From positions 27,258 through 91,257 of the forward strand of contig NZ_RCVQ01000011.1 in NCBI RefSeq assembly GCF_016107285.1: 64,000 nt of DNA. The letters are read 5' to 3'. The first letter of the stretch is position 1. The number at the start of each line of letters is the position of its first letter. The DNA is from Roseomonas sp. KE0001. GTDB lineage: Bacteria; Pseudomonadota; Alphaproteobacteria; Acetobacterales; Acetobacteraceae. The notes under the pieces were generated by a model that was not told the origin of the DNA, ran no database searches, and was given only the letters and a program-made list of their open reading frames with translations. The translations under genes and the position numbers were made by a program. Shown here piece after piece: positions 1-9,385 of the stretch.

Positions 1-1091
1 AGCGTGCCCATCAGGGTCAGGTCGTTGAAATCGCCCAGATGACCGATGCGGAAGACCCGGTCGTTCAGCCGGCCGAGCCCGTTGCCGAGCGACATGTTGA
101 ACCGCTCCAGGATGGCGGCGCGCAGCGCATTGGCCGAATGCCCCTCCGGCAGGCGCACCGCGGTCAGCGCCGAGGAATAGTGGCGCGGCTCGGCGCACTG
201 CACCTCCAGCCCCCAGGCGCGCACGGCCCGGCGCGTGGCCTCGGCATGGCGGTCGTGCCGGGCGAAGACATTCTCCAGCCCCTCGGCCAGCAGCATGTCG
301 AGCGCGGTGTCGAGCGCGTAGAGCATGTTGGTCGCGGGGGTGTAGGGAAAGTAGCCGGTGGCATTGGAGGCCAGCATCGGCTTCCAGTCCCAGAAGCTGC
401 GCGGCAGCCGCGCCGTCTCGCTGGCCTTCAGCGCCTTCTCCGAGATGGCGTTGAAGGACAGGCCCGGCGGCAGCATCAACCCCTTCTGACTGCCGGCCAC
501 GGTGACATCGACGCCCCATTCGTCATGGCGGTAGTCGATCGAGCCCAGCGAGGAGATGGTGTCCACCAGCAGCAGCGCCGGATGCCCGGCCTCATCCATG
601 GCGCGCCGCACCTCGTCGATGCGCGAGGTGCAGCCGGTGGAGGTCTCGTTGTGCACCACGCAGACGGCCTTGATGGCGTGGCCCCTGTCGGCGCGCAGCC
701 GCTCGCCGATGGCCTCGACATCGGCCGCGCGGCGCCAGTCGGTCTGGATCAGCTCCGGGCGCAGGCCCAGGCGCTCGGCCATCTCGCGCCAGAGGAAGGC
801 GAACTGCCCGGTCTCGCACATCAGCACCGTGTCGCCCGGCGAGAGCGTGTTGACCAGCGCCGCCTCCCAGGCGCCGGTGCCGGAGGCCGGGTAGATGATC
901 ACCGGCTGCCGCGTCGCGAAGACCGCCTTGACCTTCTCCAGGATCTGCGCGCCGAGCTTGCCGAAATCCGGGCCCCGATGGTCCATGGTCGGGTTGTCGA
1001 GCGCGCGCAGCACGCGGTCCGGCACGTTGGTCGGGCCCGGGATCTGCAGGAAATGGCGGCCGGCGGTGGGCCTGGACTGGAAATAGGCCAT
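1..1091 (-). CDS. Serine-glyoxylate aminotransferase-like class V aminotransferase (3' end outside window)
   Basis: PLP-dependent class V aminotransferase that should transfer an amino group from serine or alanine to glyoxylate in the cytoplasm. The reading frame starts MAYFQSRPTAGRHFLQIPGP, typical of the SgaA family, with the PTNVP motif, the SGTGAWEA phosphate-binding loop and the PLP lysine in GSQKG at about K203. Codon 363 is reached at the window edge, so about 30 C-terminal residues are missing compared with the usual length near 390-400. It diverges from the FAD/Fe-S oxidase at 1258 across a 166-bp gap, which suggests shared control of glyoxylate/2-hydroxyacid metabolism (inference). 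Serine versus alanine as donor cannot be told from sequence. Confidence 0.9.
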   Translation of the reverse strand, partial: MAYFQSRPTAGRHFLQIPGPTNVPDRVLRALDNPTMDHRGPDFGKLGAQILEKVKAVFATRQPVIIYPASGTGAWEAALVNTLSPGDTVLMCETGQFAFLWREMAERLGLRPELIQTDWRRAADVEAIGERLRADRGHAIKAVCVVHNETSTGCTSRIDEVRRAMDEAGHPALLLVDTISSLGSIDYRHDEWGVDVTVAGSQKGLMLPPGLSFNAISEKALKASETARLPRSFWDWKPMLASNATGYFPYTPATNMLYALDTALDMLLAEGLENVFARHDRHAEATRRAVRAWGLEVQCAEPRHYSSALTAVRLPEGHSANALRAAILERFNMSLGNGLGRLNDRVFRIGHLGDFNDLTLMGT

Positions 1092-1257
1092 GATGGTTTC
1101 CTCCTCGGGGTCCGATGCGCCGAGGGTTAGGCGTAATCCATGCGTTTCGCCAATGAGTTCGCGTTGTCGGATTGATGAGCATTATAGATCGGACAGGCCC
1201 GCCGGCGCGCGCTAGACAGGGGCAGGACGAGACGACCGGAAGCGCCAGGAAGCCAAG
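1092..1257. promoter_or_regulatory. Divergent intergenic region
   Basis: This 166-bp gap separates the divergent aminotransferase and FAD/Fe-S oxidase and must hold both promoters. It contains an AT-richer patch around 1160-1190, but I cannot name -35/-10 boxes with confidence. Confidence 0.35.
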
Positions 1258-4176
1258 ATGAACGCCATTCACCAGTCCCGGGTGCGGCCGGGTGATACCG
1301 CCCTGGCGGCCCGGCTGCGCCGGGAGACCGCGGGCGAGGTGAAGTTCGCCCCGGCCGATCGTGGCCGCTACGCCACCGATGCCAGCATCTACCAGGTGGA
1401 GCCCATCGGCGTGCTGGTGCCGCGGAGCATCGAGGATGTGGCGGCGGCGCTGGCGATCTGCCGCGAGGCCGGCGTGCCGGTGCTGCCGCGCGGCGGCGGC
1501 ACCAGCCAGTGCGGCCAGACCGTCAACCGCGCCCTGGTGATCGACTGCACGAAGTTCCTTCGCGAGGTGGTCTCGGTCGATGCCGCGGCGGGCATCGCGC
1601 GCGTGCAGCCCGGCATCGCGCTCGGCGCGCTGAACGACGCGCTGAAGGCGCACAGGCTGTTCTTCCCGGTCGATCCCTCCACCTGGGCGCGCTGCACCAT
1701 CGGCGGCATGGCGGGCAACAACTCCTGCGGCAGCAAGTCGATCCGCTACGGGCTGATGGCCGACAACGTGCTGGCCATCGACGCGCTGCTGGCCAGCGGA
1801 GAGCGCTTCACCTTCCGCGAGCTGGGCGACAATCTGGGCGATGACGTCCCCGCCGATGTCGCGGCGCTGATCCAGTCCCTGCGGGCGCTCGGCGCGCGCG
1901 AGGCGGAGGAGATCGCGGCGCGCTTCCCGCGGCAGCTCCGCCGTGTCGGAGGCTACAATATCGAGGCGCTGACGCCGGCGGCACGGGCGGCGGGGCGTGG
2001 CAATCTCGCGCGGCTGCTGGTCGGCAGCGAGGGAACGCTGGCCTTCTCCGCCACGCTCGACCTCAAGCTCTGGCCGATCAAGCCGCGCAAGGTGCTGGGC
2101 ATCTGCCAGTTCCCCACCTTCCGCGCCGCCATGGCGGCCAGCCAGCATCTGGTGACGCTCGACCCCGAGGCGGTGGAGCTGGTCGATCGCACCATGATCG
2201 ATCTCGGCCGCTCCATCGCCCTCTATCGCGACACCATCGAGCGCATCCTGATCGGCGAGCCCGACAGCCTGCTGATCGTCGAATTCCATGGCGACGACGA
2301 CGCGGCGCTGACGCGCGATCTCGACCGCCTGGAGGAGATGATGGGTGATCTCGGCTATCCCGGCCAGGTCGTCCGCGTCACCGACAGCGCCTTCCAGGCC
2401 AGCGTCGCCGAGGTGCGCGAGGCCGGGCTGAACATCATGATGTCGATGAAGGGCGACGGCAAGCCGGTCTCCTTCATCGAGGACACCGCCGTCGATCTCG
2501 CTGATCTCGCCGACTACACCGAGCGGCTGAACGAGGTCTTCGCGCGGCACGGCACCAAGGGGACGTGGTATGCCCACGCCTCGGTCGGCTGCCTGCATGT
2601 GCGGCCGGTGCTCAACATGAAGGACGGCGCGGAGGTGGCGAAGATGCGCGCCATCGCCGAGGAATGCTTCGCCCTCGTCCGCGCGTACAAGGGCAGCCAT
2701 TCGGGCGAGCATGGCGACGGCATCGTGCGATCGGAGTTCCACGAGCCGATGTTCGGCGCCCGCATCGTCCGCGCCTTTGAGGCGGTGAAGGACAGCTTCG
2801 ATCCCGACGGGCTGCTCAATCCCGGGCGGGTCGTGCGCGCGCCCCGCATGGATGACCGCAGCCTGTTCCGCTACCCACCCGGCTACCGCGCCGAGGAGGG
2901 CATCAGGCCCGCGCTCGACTGGTCCGCCTGGCCGGGTCCGCAGGGCGGGTTCCTCGGCGCCGTCGAGATGTGCAACAACAACGGCACATGCCGGAAGTTC
3001 GACGCCAACGTCATGTGCCCATCCTTCCGCGTCACGCGGGAGGAGCAGCACCTGACGCGCGGCCGCGCCAACACGCTGCGCCTGGCGCTGACCGGCCAGC
3101 TCGGCGCCGATGCGCTGGCCGGCGACGAGGTCGCGGAAGCCATGTCGCTCTGCGTCTCCTGCAAGGGCTGCAAGCGCGAATGCCCGACCGGCGTGGACAT
3201 GGCGAAGATGAAGATCGAGGTGCTGCACGCGCGGGCCCGGCGCCACGGCATCCGGCTGAAGGACCGGCTGATCGCCGAGCTGCCGCGCTGGGCGCCCTGG
3301 GCCGCGCGCCTGCCCTTCCTCGCCAATGCGCGGGACAGCATTCCGGGCCTTGCCGGCCTGACCGAGCGCTGGCTCGGCCTCGCCGCCGGGCGCAGCCTGC
3401 CGAGGTTCCGCCGCGACCGCTTCCGGGATGCCGAGGCGGTGCGGGAGGGGCCGGGCCGCGAGGTGCTGCTCTTCGCCGACACCTTCAACCGCCATTACGA
3501 GCCCGAGGTCCTGCGCGACGCGGTGAAGGTCCTGGCCCATGCGGGCTACCGGCTGCGTCCCGCCGCCGCGCCGGACGGGCGACCGCTCTGCTGCGGCCGC
3601 ACCTATCTGGCCGCCGGCATGGTGGAGCGCGCCCGCGCCGAGGCGCGGCGGACGCTGGAGGCGCTTTCGGCCAGCGACGCGCCGGTGGTCGGGCTGGAGC
3701 CCTCCTGCCTGACCACGCTGCGCGACGAGTTTCTCTCCCTGCTGCCCGGTGCCGCGGCCGAGAAGCTCGCCGCCCGCGCCTTCCTGGCCAGCGAGTTCCT
3801 GGAGCGCGAGGGCGCCGCGCCGCCGCTGCGCGAGATCGGCGCCGCGCGGGCGCATATCCATGGCCATTGCCATCAGAAGGCCTTCGGCGCCTTTCCCGCG
3901 GCGGTGAAGGCGCTGCGCCGCATCCCGGGGCTGGAGGTGACGCCGATCGCCTCCTCCTGCTGCGGCATGGCGGGCAGCTTCGGCTATGAGGCGAAGAACC
4001 TCGAGACCAGCAAAGCGATGGCCAATCTCTCCCTGCTGCCCGCGGTGCGCGCGGCGGCGCCGGGGGATGTGATCGTTGCCGACGGCACCTCCTGCCGCCA
4101 CCAGATCGGCGACCTCGCCGGTCGCGAGGCCGTGCATTCCATCCGGCTGCTGGCGCGGGCTATCCCGCCCGCATGA
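1258..4176 (+). CDS. FAD-binding and (Fe-S)-binding oxidoreductase, D-lactate dehydrogenase/YdiJ-like
   Basis: A 972-aa fusion of an FAD_binding_4 oxidase with a C-terminal Fe-S/CCG module, as in YdiJ- and Dld-type 2-hydroxyacid dehydrogenases that pass electrons to the respiratory chain. The N-terminal third shows the PCMH FAD fold (PRGGGTSQCGQ, then GGMAGNNSCGSKSIRYG), followed by the FAD-oxidase C domain. Cysteines CNNNGTC near residue 572 and CVSCKGCKRECP near residue 632 fit 4Fe-4S ligands. The last third carries CCG-type motifs (LCCGRTYLAAG, HGHCHQKA, SSCCGMAGSFGYE). No signal peptide or membrane segment is seen. The ATG follows AAGCCAAG; the 3' end overlaps the next gene by 4 bp (ATGA). 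Substrate could be D-lactate, D-2-hydroxyglutarate or glycolate. Confidence 0.9.
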   Translation: MNAIHQSRVRPGDTALAARLRRETAGEVKFAPADRGRYATDASIYQVEPIGVLVPRSIEDVAAALAICREAGVPVLPRGGGTSQCGQTVNRALVIDCTKFLREVVSVDAAAGIARVQPGIALGALNDALKAHRLFFPVDPSTWARCTIGGMAGNNSCGSKSIRYGLMADNVLAIDALLASGERFTFRELGDNLGDDVPADVAALIQSLRALGAREAEEIAARFPRQLRRVGGYNIEALTPAARAAGRGNLARLLVGSEGTLAFSATLDLKLWPIKPRKVLGICQFPTFRAAMAASQHLVTLDPEAVELVDRTMIDLGRSIALYRDTIERILIGEPDSLLIVEFHGDDDAALTRDLDRLEEMMGDLGYPGQVVRVTDSAFQASVAEVREAGLNIMMSMKGDGKPVSFIEDTAVDLADLADYTERLNEVFARHGTKGTWYAHASVGCLHVRPVLNMKDGAEVAKMRAIAEECFALVRAYKGSHSGEHGDGIVRSEFHEPMFGARIVRAFEAVKDSFDPDGLLNPGRVVRAPRMDDRSLFRYPPGYRAEEGIRPALDWSAWPGPQGGFLGAVEMCNNNGTCRKFDANVMCPSFRVTREEQHLTRGRANTLRLALTGQLGADALAGDEVAEAMSLCVSCKGCKRECPTGVDMAKMKIEVLHARARRHGIRLKDRLIAELPRWAPWAARLPFLANARDSIPGLAGLTERWLGLAAGRSLPRFRRDRFRDAEAVREGPGREVLLFADTFNRHYEPEVLRDAVKVLAHAGYRLRPAAAPDGRPLCCGRTYLAAGMVERARAEARRTLEALSASDAPVVGLEPSCLTTLRDEFLSLLPGAAAEKLAARAFLASEFLEREGAAPPLREIGAARAHIHGHCHQKAFGAFPAAVKALRRIPGLEVTPIASSCCGMAGSFGYEAKNLETSKAMANLSLLPAVRAAAPGDVIVADGTSCRHQIGDLAGREAVHSIRLLARAIPPA

Positions 4177-4748
4177 CCCAGCCGAACGACATCCTCGACT
4201 TCTGGTTCAGCGAAGGCCTCGACACCCCCCGCGCCGCCTGGTTCCAGCGCGACGATGCCTTCGACGCCGACATCCGCCGGCGCTTCGGCGATCTCCTCGC
4301 CCCGGCGCGCGCGGGCGCGCTGGACGGATGGACGGCGCGGCCCAAGGGCACGCTGGCGCTCCTGATCCTGCTCGACCAGTTCCCGCGCAACCTGCATCGC
4401 GGCCGGCCGGAGGCCTTCGCCAGCGATGCCAGGGCGCGCGAGGTCGCGCGCCGGGCGGTGCTGGCCGAGGCGCAGGATCTGCGGCTGCCGCCCACGGCGC
4501 GGAGCTTCCTCTACCTGCCCTTCGAGCATTCCGAGGCGATGGCGGACCAGGATCTCTCCGTCACCCTGTTCGAAGGGCTGCGCGACGAGCCGGCCTCGCG
4601 CGCGGCGGGCGGCGGCATCGACTATGCCTGGCGGCACTGGCGGGTGATCCGCGCCTTCGGTCGTTTTCCGCACCGCAATGCTGCGCTGGGGCGGACCAGC
4701 ACGCCGGCGGAAGAGGTCTACCTCGCCCGTCCCGACGCCGGATTCTGA
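4173..4748 (+). CDS. DUF924 family protein
   Basis: A 191-aa protein starting TQPNDILDFWFSEG. The xxILDFWF start, the LLILLDQFPRNLHRG segment and the FLYLPFEHSE motif are the hallmarks of the DUF924 family (TPR-like all-helical fold, function not established). Length is normal. It starts inside the stop of the FAD/Fe-S oxidase (ATGA), so the two are probably translationally coupled. Confidence 0.85.
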   Translation: MTQPNDILDFWFSEGLDTPRAAWFQRDDAFDADIRRRFGDLLAPARAGALDGWTARPKGTLALLILLDQFPRNLHRGRPEAFASDARAREVARRAVLAEAQDLRLPPTARSFLYLPFEHSEAMADQDLSVTLFEGLRDEPASRAAGGGIDYAWRHWRVIRAFGRFPHRNAALGRTSTPAEEVYLARPDAGF

Positions 4749-5146
4749 AGGCACGCGGGGGTCTGGGACCGCCCGGTTTCGGCGGGTTCTCTTCACAAGA
4801 GAGTGCGCGAATGGCTGCCGCGCAGTGTCTGCCCCTGCCGGCAAAGGCAGAACTCGGCCCTCGGCCAAGCCGATCGGCCCTACGCGTGTGTTGCCGCTCG
4901 CCTCATCTATCGAAAGCTTTACCGCCGCGCCTCTGCCACCCGGAGGATATTCCATTTATCAAGGATTTGCGGGCGGTTTCCGGCGGCCACCCGTGACGGA
5001 GAGGTTCCGCCGCCCCGACCTAACATAAGTCTGTGTTCTTTCTGCCACAGTTCGCCGCGATTGCAGGAAGGAACCGCAACCTGGACCTGCAACCCCGGTT
5101 TTCTCGTCGCCCGCTCCAAAGCGTTGCGTTTCAAGGGACCACAACA
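4749..5146 (+). other. Intergenic region upstream of OmpA-family gene
   Basis: About 400 bp without a supported gene. A weak GC hairpin (CCGCC/GGCGG near 4772-4788) followed by a short pyrimidine run could end the DUF924 transcript. The AT-richer stretch at 4945-4975 and the stretch at 5020-5050 are the likeliest promoter and long 5' leader of the outer membrane protein gene. In-frame codons upstream of 5147 do not look like protein. Confidence 0.4.
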
Positions 5147-6352
5147 ATGACGCTTCGTCGCATCCTGCTTGCTGCCACCGTTCTTTCCGTGCCGGGTGCT
5201 GCCATGGCGCAGGACGCCTGGTATTCGCCGACCTCCTGGCTGCCCACCGCCGCCGCCCAGCCGATCCAGGGCGTCTATCTCGGCGCCGGCGCCGGCTGGA
5301 ACCATTCCGACTCCCGCGGCCTTACCGCGCAGGGTGGCAACGCGGCCTACTTTGACGGCACCTCGGGCAACCGTCAGGGCAACCTCGGCTTCGAGGAAGG
5401 CTTCATGGGTAGCCTGGCCATCGGCTATGGTTTCGGGAACGGCTTCCGCACCGAGGTCGAGGGCAGCTACCGCCATAACAACGTCGATCGCCTGGGCGGA
5501 TTCCAGAACCGTGCCGGCGGCCCGCCGGGTGTGGCCTTCCGGAACATCGACGGCGAGTTGCAGCAGTACGCCGTGATGGCCAATCTTTACTACGACTTCC
5601 AGCTGCCCCGCTGGTTCCCGAACATGCCGGTTGCGGTGGTGCCCTACATCGGCGGCGGTGTCGGCTATATGTGGACCGATCTCGACGCCAGCGGTGCCCG
5701 TCTGCCGGCTGGCGCCAACTCGGTGCATATCGACGACACGACCGGCCAGTTCGCCTACCAGGGCATTGCCGGCCTGTCCTTCCCGATCACGGCCGTGCCG
5801 GGCCTCTCGATCACGGCCGAGTACCGCTACACCGGCGCGCTGCAGAGCAAGTTCGACGGCACCGTACGGGCGCCCAACGGCGCGGTCGTGTCGCGTGGCA
5901 AGTATGAAGTCGATCAGGCGCACAACCACTCCGCCCTGATCGGCGTGCGCTACGCCTTCAACCAGCCGGTCCCGCCGGCCCCGGTTCCGGTCGCTCCGGC
6001 TCCCGCCGCCGCCCCGGCCCCGGCCCGCACCTATCTCGTCTTCTTCGACTGGGATCGGTACAACCTGACCGAGCGCGCCCGCCAGATCATCGCCGAGGCG
6101 GCGCAGAACGCCGGCCGCGTGCAGACCACCCGCATCGAGGTGGCCGGCCACGCCGACCGCTCCGGCTCGCCGCAGTACAACCAGCGCCTGTCGCAGCGTC
6201 GCGCCGACGCCGTGGCGGCCGAGCTGGTGCGCCTGGGTGTGAACCGCTCCTCCATCATGGTCGAGGCCTTCGGCGAGAGCCGTCCGCTGGTGCCGACCGC
6301 CGATGGCGTGCGCGAGCCGCAGAACCGCCGCGTCGAGATCGTGCTGCGCTAA
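5147..6352 (+). CDS. Outer membrane beta-barrel protein with C-terminal OmpA domain
   Basis: A 401-aa outer membrane protein. The signal peptide MTLRRILLAATVLSVPGAAM is cut after A21 (AMA/QDAW). Residues about 25-270 form an OmpA/Omp25-like barrel with alternating aromatic strands (VYLGAGAGWN, FRTEVEGSYRH, AVVPYIGGGVGYMW). A Pro/Ala linker at about 274-294 leads to an OmpA peptidoglycan-binding domain (FFDWDRYNLT, GHADRSGS, NQRLSQRRADAV, NRRVEIVL). It would anchor the outer membrane to peptidoglycan. The ATG at 5147 was chosen because it gives the signal peptide; an upstream in-frame extension does not. A strong terminator follows, so it looks monocistronic. Confidence 0.92.
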   Translation: MTLRRILLAATVLSVPGAAMAQDAWYSPTSWLPTAAAQPIQGVYLGAGAGWNHSDSRGLTAQGGNAAYFDGTSGNRQGNLGFEEGFMGSLAIGYGFGNGFRTEVEGSYRHNNVDRLGGFQNRAGGPPGVAFRNIDGELQQYAVMANLYYDFQLPRWFPNMPVAVVPYIGGGVGYMWTDLDASGARLPAGANSVHIDDTTGQFAYQGIAGLSFPITAVPGLSITAEYRYTGALQSKFDGTVRAPNGAVVSRGKYEVDQAHNHSALIGVRYAFNQPVPPAPVPVAPAPAAAPAPARTYLVFFDWDRYNLTERARQIIAEAAQNAGRVQTTRIEVAGHADRSGSPQYNQRLSQRRADAVAAELVRLGVNRSSIMVEAFGESRPLVPTADGVREPQNRRVEIVLR

Positions 6353-6377
6353 GCAGCACGCTTCGACCGGAGCAGGA

Positions 6378-6407
6378 GGGAAGCGCCACGCGGCGCTTCC
6401 CTTTTTT
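6378..6407 (+). terminator. Rho-independent terminator of the OmpA-family gene
   Basis: A perfect 10-bp stem (GGGAAGCGCC paired with GGCGCTTCCC), 4-nt loop ACGC, then six T residues, 26 bp after the stop codon. Confidence 0.92.
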
Positions 6408-6436
6408 CATGCGCCCTCTCCGGATAAAGGCGAGGC

Positions 6437-8113
6437 ATGCCTTCGCGTCCTTCCGCCGGGCCCCGTGCCCTCATCCGGGGCCGCCTGGCCAGCCTGGCCG
6501 GCCTGGCCGGCCTGCTGCTGCTCGCCGCCTGCGGTCCGGACCCGGCGGCCGTGCCCCATCTCACCCAGGCCGCCGACGCCCGACCCCGTGTGGTCCCGAC
6601 CCGGCAGGGACCCGTACGCGGCGTCGCCACCCCGGAGGGGCAGGCCTTCCTCGGCATTCCCTTCGCCGCCCCGCCCACCGGAGAGCGGCGCTGGCGCGCA
6701 CCCGTTCCGGCCGAGCCCTGGACGACGGAGCGCGACGCGACGCGGCTCGGCCCCGGTTGTCTGGAGAACTACAGCCCGGCCTATCAGCAGGGCGGCTCCT
6801 CGCGATGGCTGATCCGCGGCGATGAGGACTGTCTGAACCTCAATGTCTACGCCCCCGCCTCCGCTCGGCCGGGCGAACGCCTTCCGGTCATGGTCTGGCT
6901 CTATGGCGGCGGTCTGGTTCTGGGCAGCAACAGGCAATACGATCCGAGCCACCTGGCCCAGGCGCAGCGGGTCATTGTCGTGGCGCCCAACTACCGGCTC
7001 GGCACACTGGGCTTCCTGGCGCATTCCGGGCTGCGTGGGGAGAGCGGCACGGCCAATGCCGGGCTGCTGGACCAGCAGGCGGCGCTTCGCTGGGTTCGCG
7101 ACAACATCGCCGGTTTCGGCGGCGATCCGGGGAATGTCACGCTCTTCGGCGAATCCGCCGGAAGCTGGAGCGCCTGCTTCCAGATGGCCTCGCCCGGTGC
7201 CGCCGGGCTCTTCCACCGCGTCATCCTGCAGAGCGGCGTCTGCACCCTGCCGATCTCGACCGTTCCCTTGGCCCGCGCCGAAGCCGCCGGCGCGGCCCTG
7301 GCGCGGGAGCTGGGTTGTGGTGAGGGCGAGGCGGGCGTGGCCTGCCTGCGCCGCAAGCCGGCGGAGGAGCTGGCGGCGGCGGCGGCGCGCACGCCTGGCA
7401 TGCTGGGGGTCAGCAGCTGGGGCCCGGCGCACGGCGATGCCGTGTTGCCCCTCTCACCCGGCGAGGCCTTCGCCCGGCCGGACTTCCATGGCCCCCCCGT
7501 CATCAACGGCACCACCCGGGATGAGGGCCGGCTCTTCGCCACCTTGTATCGAATGAGCGGCGCGCTTTTCACCGAGGCCAGCTATGAGTCCGCTGTGACC
7601 CGCCTGCTCGGCGACCGCGCCGCGGCGGCGCTGCGGGCCTACCCCCCGTCATCCTCAGGCGGGCCGGCGCTCGCCTTCGCCCAGTTGGTGACGGACGGCA
7701 TATTCGCCTGCCCGGCCCTGCGCCTGAACCGTCTGCTGGCGCCCCGCCTGCCGCTGCGTGCCTATCAGTTCGCCGATCCCAGCCCGGTCTCCAGCCTCCC
7801 GGCCCTGCCCTTCCTGCCGCCGCTCGGGGCATATCATGCCTCGGAAATCCCCTTCATCTTCCGGACCCGCTGGATCCTGGCCGATCCGTCGGAGTTCTCG
7901 CCCGCGCAGCACGCCCTGGCGGAGAGGATGCAGGCGGCCTGGGGGCGGTTCGCCCGGAGCGGCGACCCCAACGGCGGTGACCTGCCGGCCTGGCCCACCT
8001 ATCGGGAGGATGAGGACACCACCCTGGCGCTGCGGCCGGCCGGCATCGGGCTAATCGGGCCGGATCTCTGGCAGGCGCACCGCTGCGGCGTCTGGGAGGC
8101 CCTCGGCCTCTAG
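6437..8113 (+). CDS. Type-B carboxylesterase family lipoprotein
   Basis: A 558-aa carboxylesterase/lipase of the alpha/beta-hydrolase fold. The N-terminus has an arginine-containing start, a hydrophobic stretch and the lipobox LAAC with the lipidated Cys at 32, so it should be membrane-anchored on the periplasmic side. Catalytic residues fit the type-B triad: Ser240 in GESAG, Glu363 in TTRDEG, His467 in AYHASE. The oxyanion motif appears as YGGGLV, and the EDCLNLNVYAP signature is clear. Length is normal. The natural ester substrate cannot be deduced. Confidence 0.88.
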   Translation: MPSRPSAGPRALIRGRLASLAGLAGLLLLAACGPDPAAVPHLTQAADARPRVVPTRQGPVRGVATPEGQAFLGIPFAAPPTGERRWRAPVPAEPWTTERDATRLGPGCLENYSPAYQQGGSSRWLIRGDEDCLNLNVYAPASARPGERLPVMVWLYGGGLVLGSNRQYDPSHLAQAQRVIVVAPNYRLGTLGFLAHSGLRGESGTANAGLLDQQAALRWVRDNIAGFGGDPGNVTLFGESAGSWSACFQMASPGAAGLFHRVILQSGVCTLPISTVPLARAEAAGAALARELGCGEGEAGVACLRRKPAEELAAAAARTPGMLGVSSWGPAHGDAVLPLSPGEAFARPDFHGPPVINGTTRDEGRLFATLYRMSGALFTEASYESAVTRLLGDRAAAALRAYPPSSSGGPALAFAQLVTDGIFACPALRLNRLLAPRLPLRAYQFADPSPVSSLPALPFLPPLGAYHASEIPFIFRTRWILADPSEFSPAQHALAERMQAAWGRFARSGDPNGGDLPAWPTYREDEDTTLALRPAGIGLIGPDLWQAHRCGVWEALGL

Positions 8114-8137
8114 GTCCGGCTCCCGCCGCGCGGAACT

Positions 8138-8362
8138 CTAGACCCGGATCGGCGGCTCCAGCGGAGGATCGCCCACCGGGGGGATGTCCGGCGCGTCGGG
8201 CGTGGGTTCGTCGGGGCCCGGCGGGTCCTGGATAGGCGGCTCCGGCAGGTCCGGGCCGGGGGGCTCCGGCGGCATGGGCGGCACCGGGCTGGGCGGATCG
8301 CTCGGCGGAATGGGGATCTGCGCCCGCAGGGCGTCAGGGGCGGTGTCGGCCGGCGCGGTCAT
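8138..8362 (-). CDS. Small proline-rich hypothetical protein
   Basis: A 74-aa protein beginning MTAPADTAPDALRAQIPIPP and then almost wholly made of Pro with Asp/Glu/Gly spacers (PPSPVPPMPPEPPGP, then PPIQDPPGPDEP). It is acidic and low in complexity, with no signal peptide or membrane segment. The ATG at 8362 has a good ribosome site (AAGGAGAGGG); an earlier in-frame start would add an Arg-rich stretch without one. It lies between an esterase and the oppositely oriented DUF1194 gene. Similar short Pro-rich frames are common in high-GC genomes, so coding is likely but unproven. Confidence 0.55.
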   Translation of the reverse strand: MTAPADTAPDALRAQIPIPPSDPPSPVPPMPPEPPGPDLPEPPIQDPPGPDEPTPDAPDIPPVGDPPLEPPIRV

Positions 8363-8533
8363 GGCATGCCCTCTCCTTCTTCGTCTCGAAGGAGAAGAGA
8401 AGCAGGGACCGTGAAGTTTCCACGGCGCGCTCACGCCCTGCGATGCGGCAGTTTTTGTTGCAATGCACAATCGGCTTCGTCATAGAGTTGAAAAGGGAGG
8501 AACCCGTCCGCGGCTCCGCAAGCGGAGGTTCCC

Positions 8534-9289
8534 ATGCGACGACGAAATCTCCTGCGCCACGTGTCGGCCGGGCTGCTGGCCGCCCCGGCCCTCCTTCCCG
8601 GCGGCCGTGCCCGCGCCACGGAGCCGGTGGATGTCGAGCTGGTCCTGGCCGTCGATGTCAGCCGCTCGGTCGATGCCGACGAGCAGGAGATGCAGTTCCA
8701 GGGCTATGCCCGCGCCTTCCGCGACGCCCGGCTGATCGACGGCATCGCCCATGGCGCGATCGGCGCCATCGCCGTCTGCTTCTTCACCTGGTCAGACTGG
8801 AACGTGCAGGAGCTGCTGGTGCCCTGGCGGCGGATCGACGGCCCGGCCAGCGCGGAGGACTTCGCCCGCGCCATCGAGGCCGCGCCCCGGCGGACCCACC
8901 TCTACACCTCGATCTCCGCCGCCATCGACTATGCCTCGGGCCTCTTCGGTCAGGGCTATGAGGGCACCCGGCAGGTGGTCGACATCTCCGGCGACGGCGT
9001 CAACAACTCGGGCCGCCCGCTCGATCTGGCGCGTGCCGAGGCCCTGCGGAAGGGCATCGTGCTCAACGGCCTGGCGGTGCTGGACCACACCCCGCCCTCG
9101 CCGCAGTTCGCCGCGCTGCAGCCGCCGCTGGACGAGTACTACCGCGACCAGGTGATCGGCGGGCCCGGCGCCTTCCTGATGGTGGCCGAGAGCTTCGCGG
9201 CTTTCGAGGGCGCTGTCCGGCGCAAGATCATCCGCGAGATCGCCGCCCGCCCGGCGCCGGGCCCCCGGGTGGAGCGCGCCACCGCCTGA
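8534..9289 (+). CDS. DUF1194 (von Willebrand A-like) exported protein
   Basis: A 251-aa protein of the DUF1194 family. The N-terminus MRRRNLLRHVSAGLLAAPAL resembles a Tat/Sec signal ending near ARA/TEP. Mature sequence starts VDVELVLAVDVSRSVDADE with a DxSxS MIDAS-like motif at residues 41-45, followed by GISGDG-like (DISGDGVNNSGRP) and family motifs EEMQFQGYA-like and YRDQVIGGPGAFL. VWA folds bind metal and proteins; the partner is unknown. The ATG has a good site (AGCGGAGG). Confidence 0.85.
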   Translation: MRRRNLLRHVSAGLLAAPALLPGGRARATEPVDVELVLAVDVSRSVDADEQEMQFQGYARAFRDARLIDGIAHGAIGAIAVCFFTWSDWNVQELLVPWRRIDGPASAEDFARAIEAAPRRTHLYTSISAAIDYASGLFGQGYEGTRQVVDISGDGVNNSGRPLDLARAEALRKGIVLNGLAVLDHTPPSPQFAALQPPLDEYYRDQVIGGPGAFLMVAESFAAFEGAVRRKIIREIAARPAPGPRVERATA

Positions 9290-9385
9290 CGCGGCGGCGG
9301 ATGGCTGCCCTGCCCTCACCCCCCTGGCGCGCCGCCGCGCCCCGGCGCAGTTTTCCGCCTGGACGACAAGGGACTCAGGGGCGGA

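Noticed and set aside
592..4137. A very long open frame on the minus strand opposite the FAD/Fe-S oxidase
   Set aside because: Composition is His/Gly/Ala/Arg-rich shadow of a GC-rich gene; the plus strand has clear FAD and Fe-S motifs.
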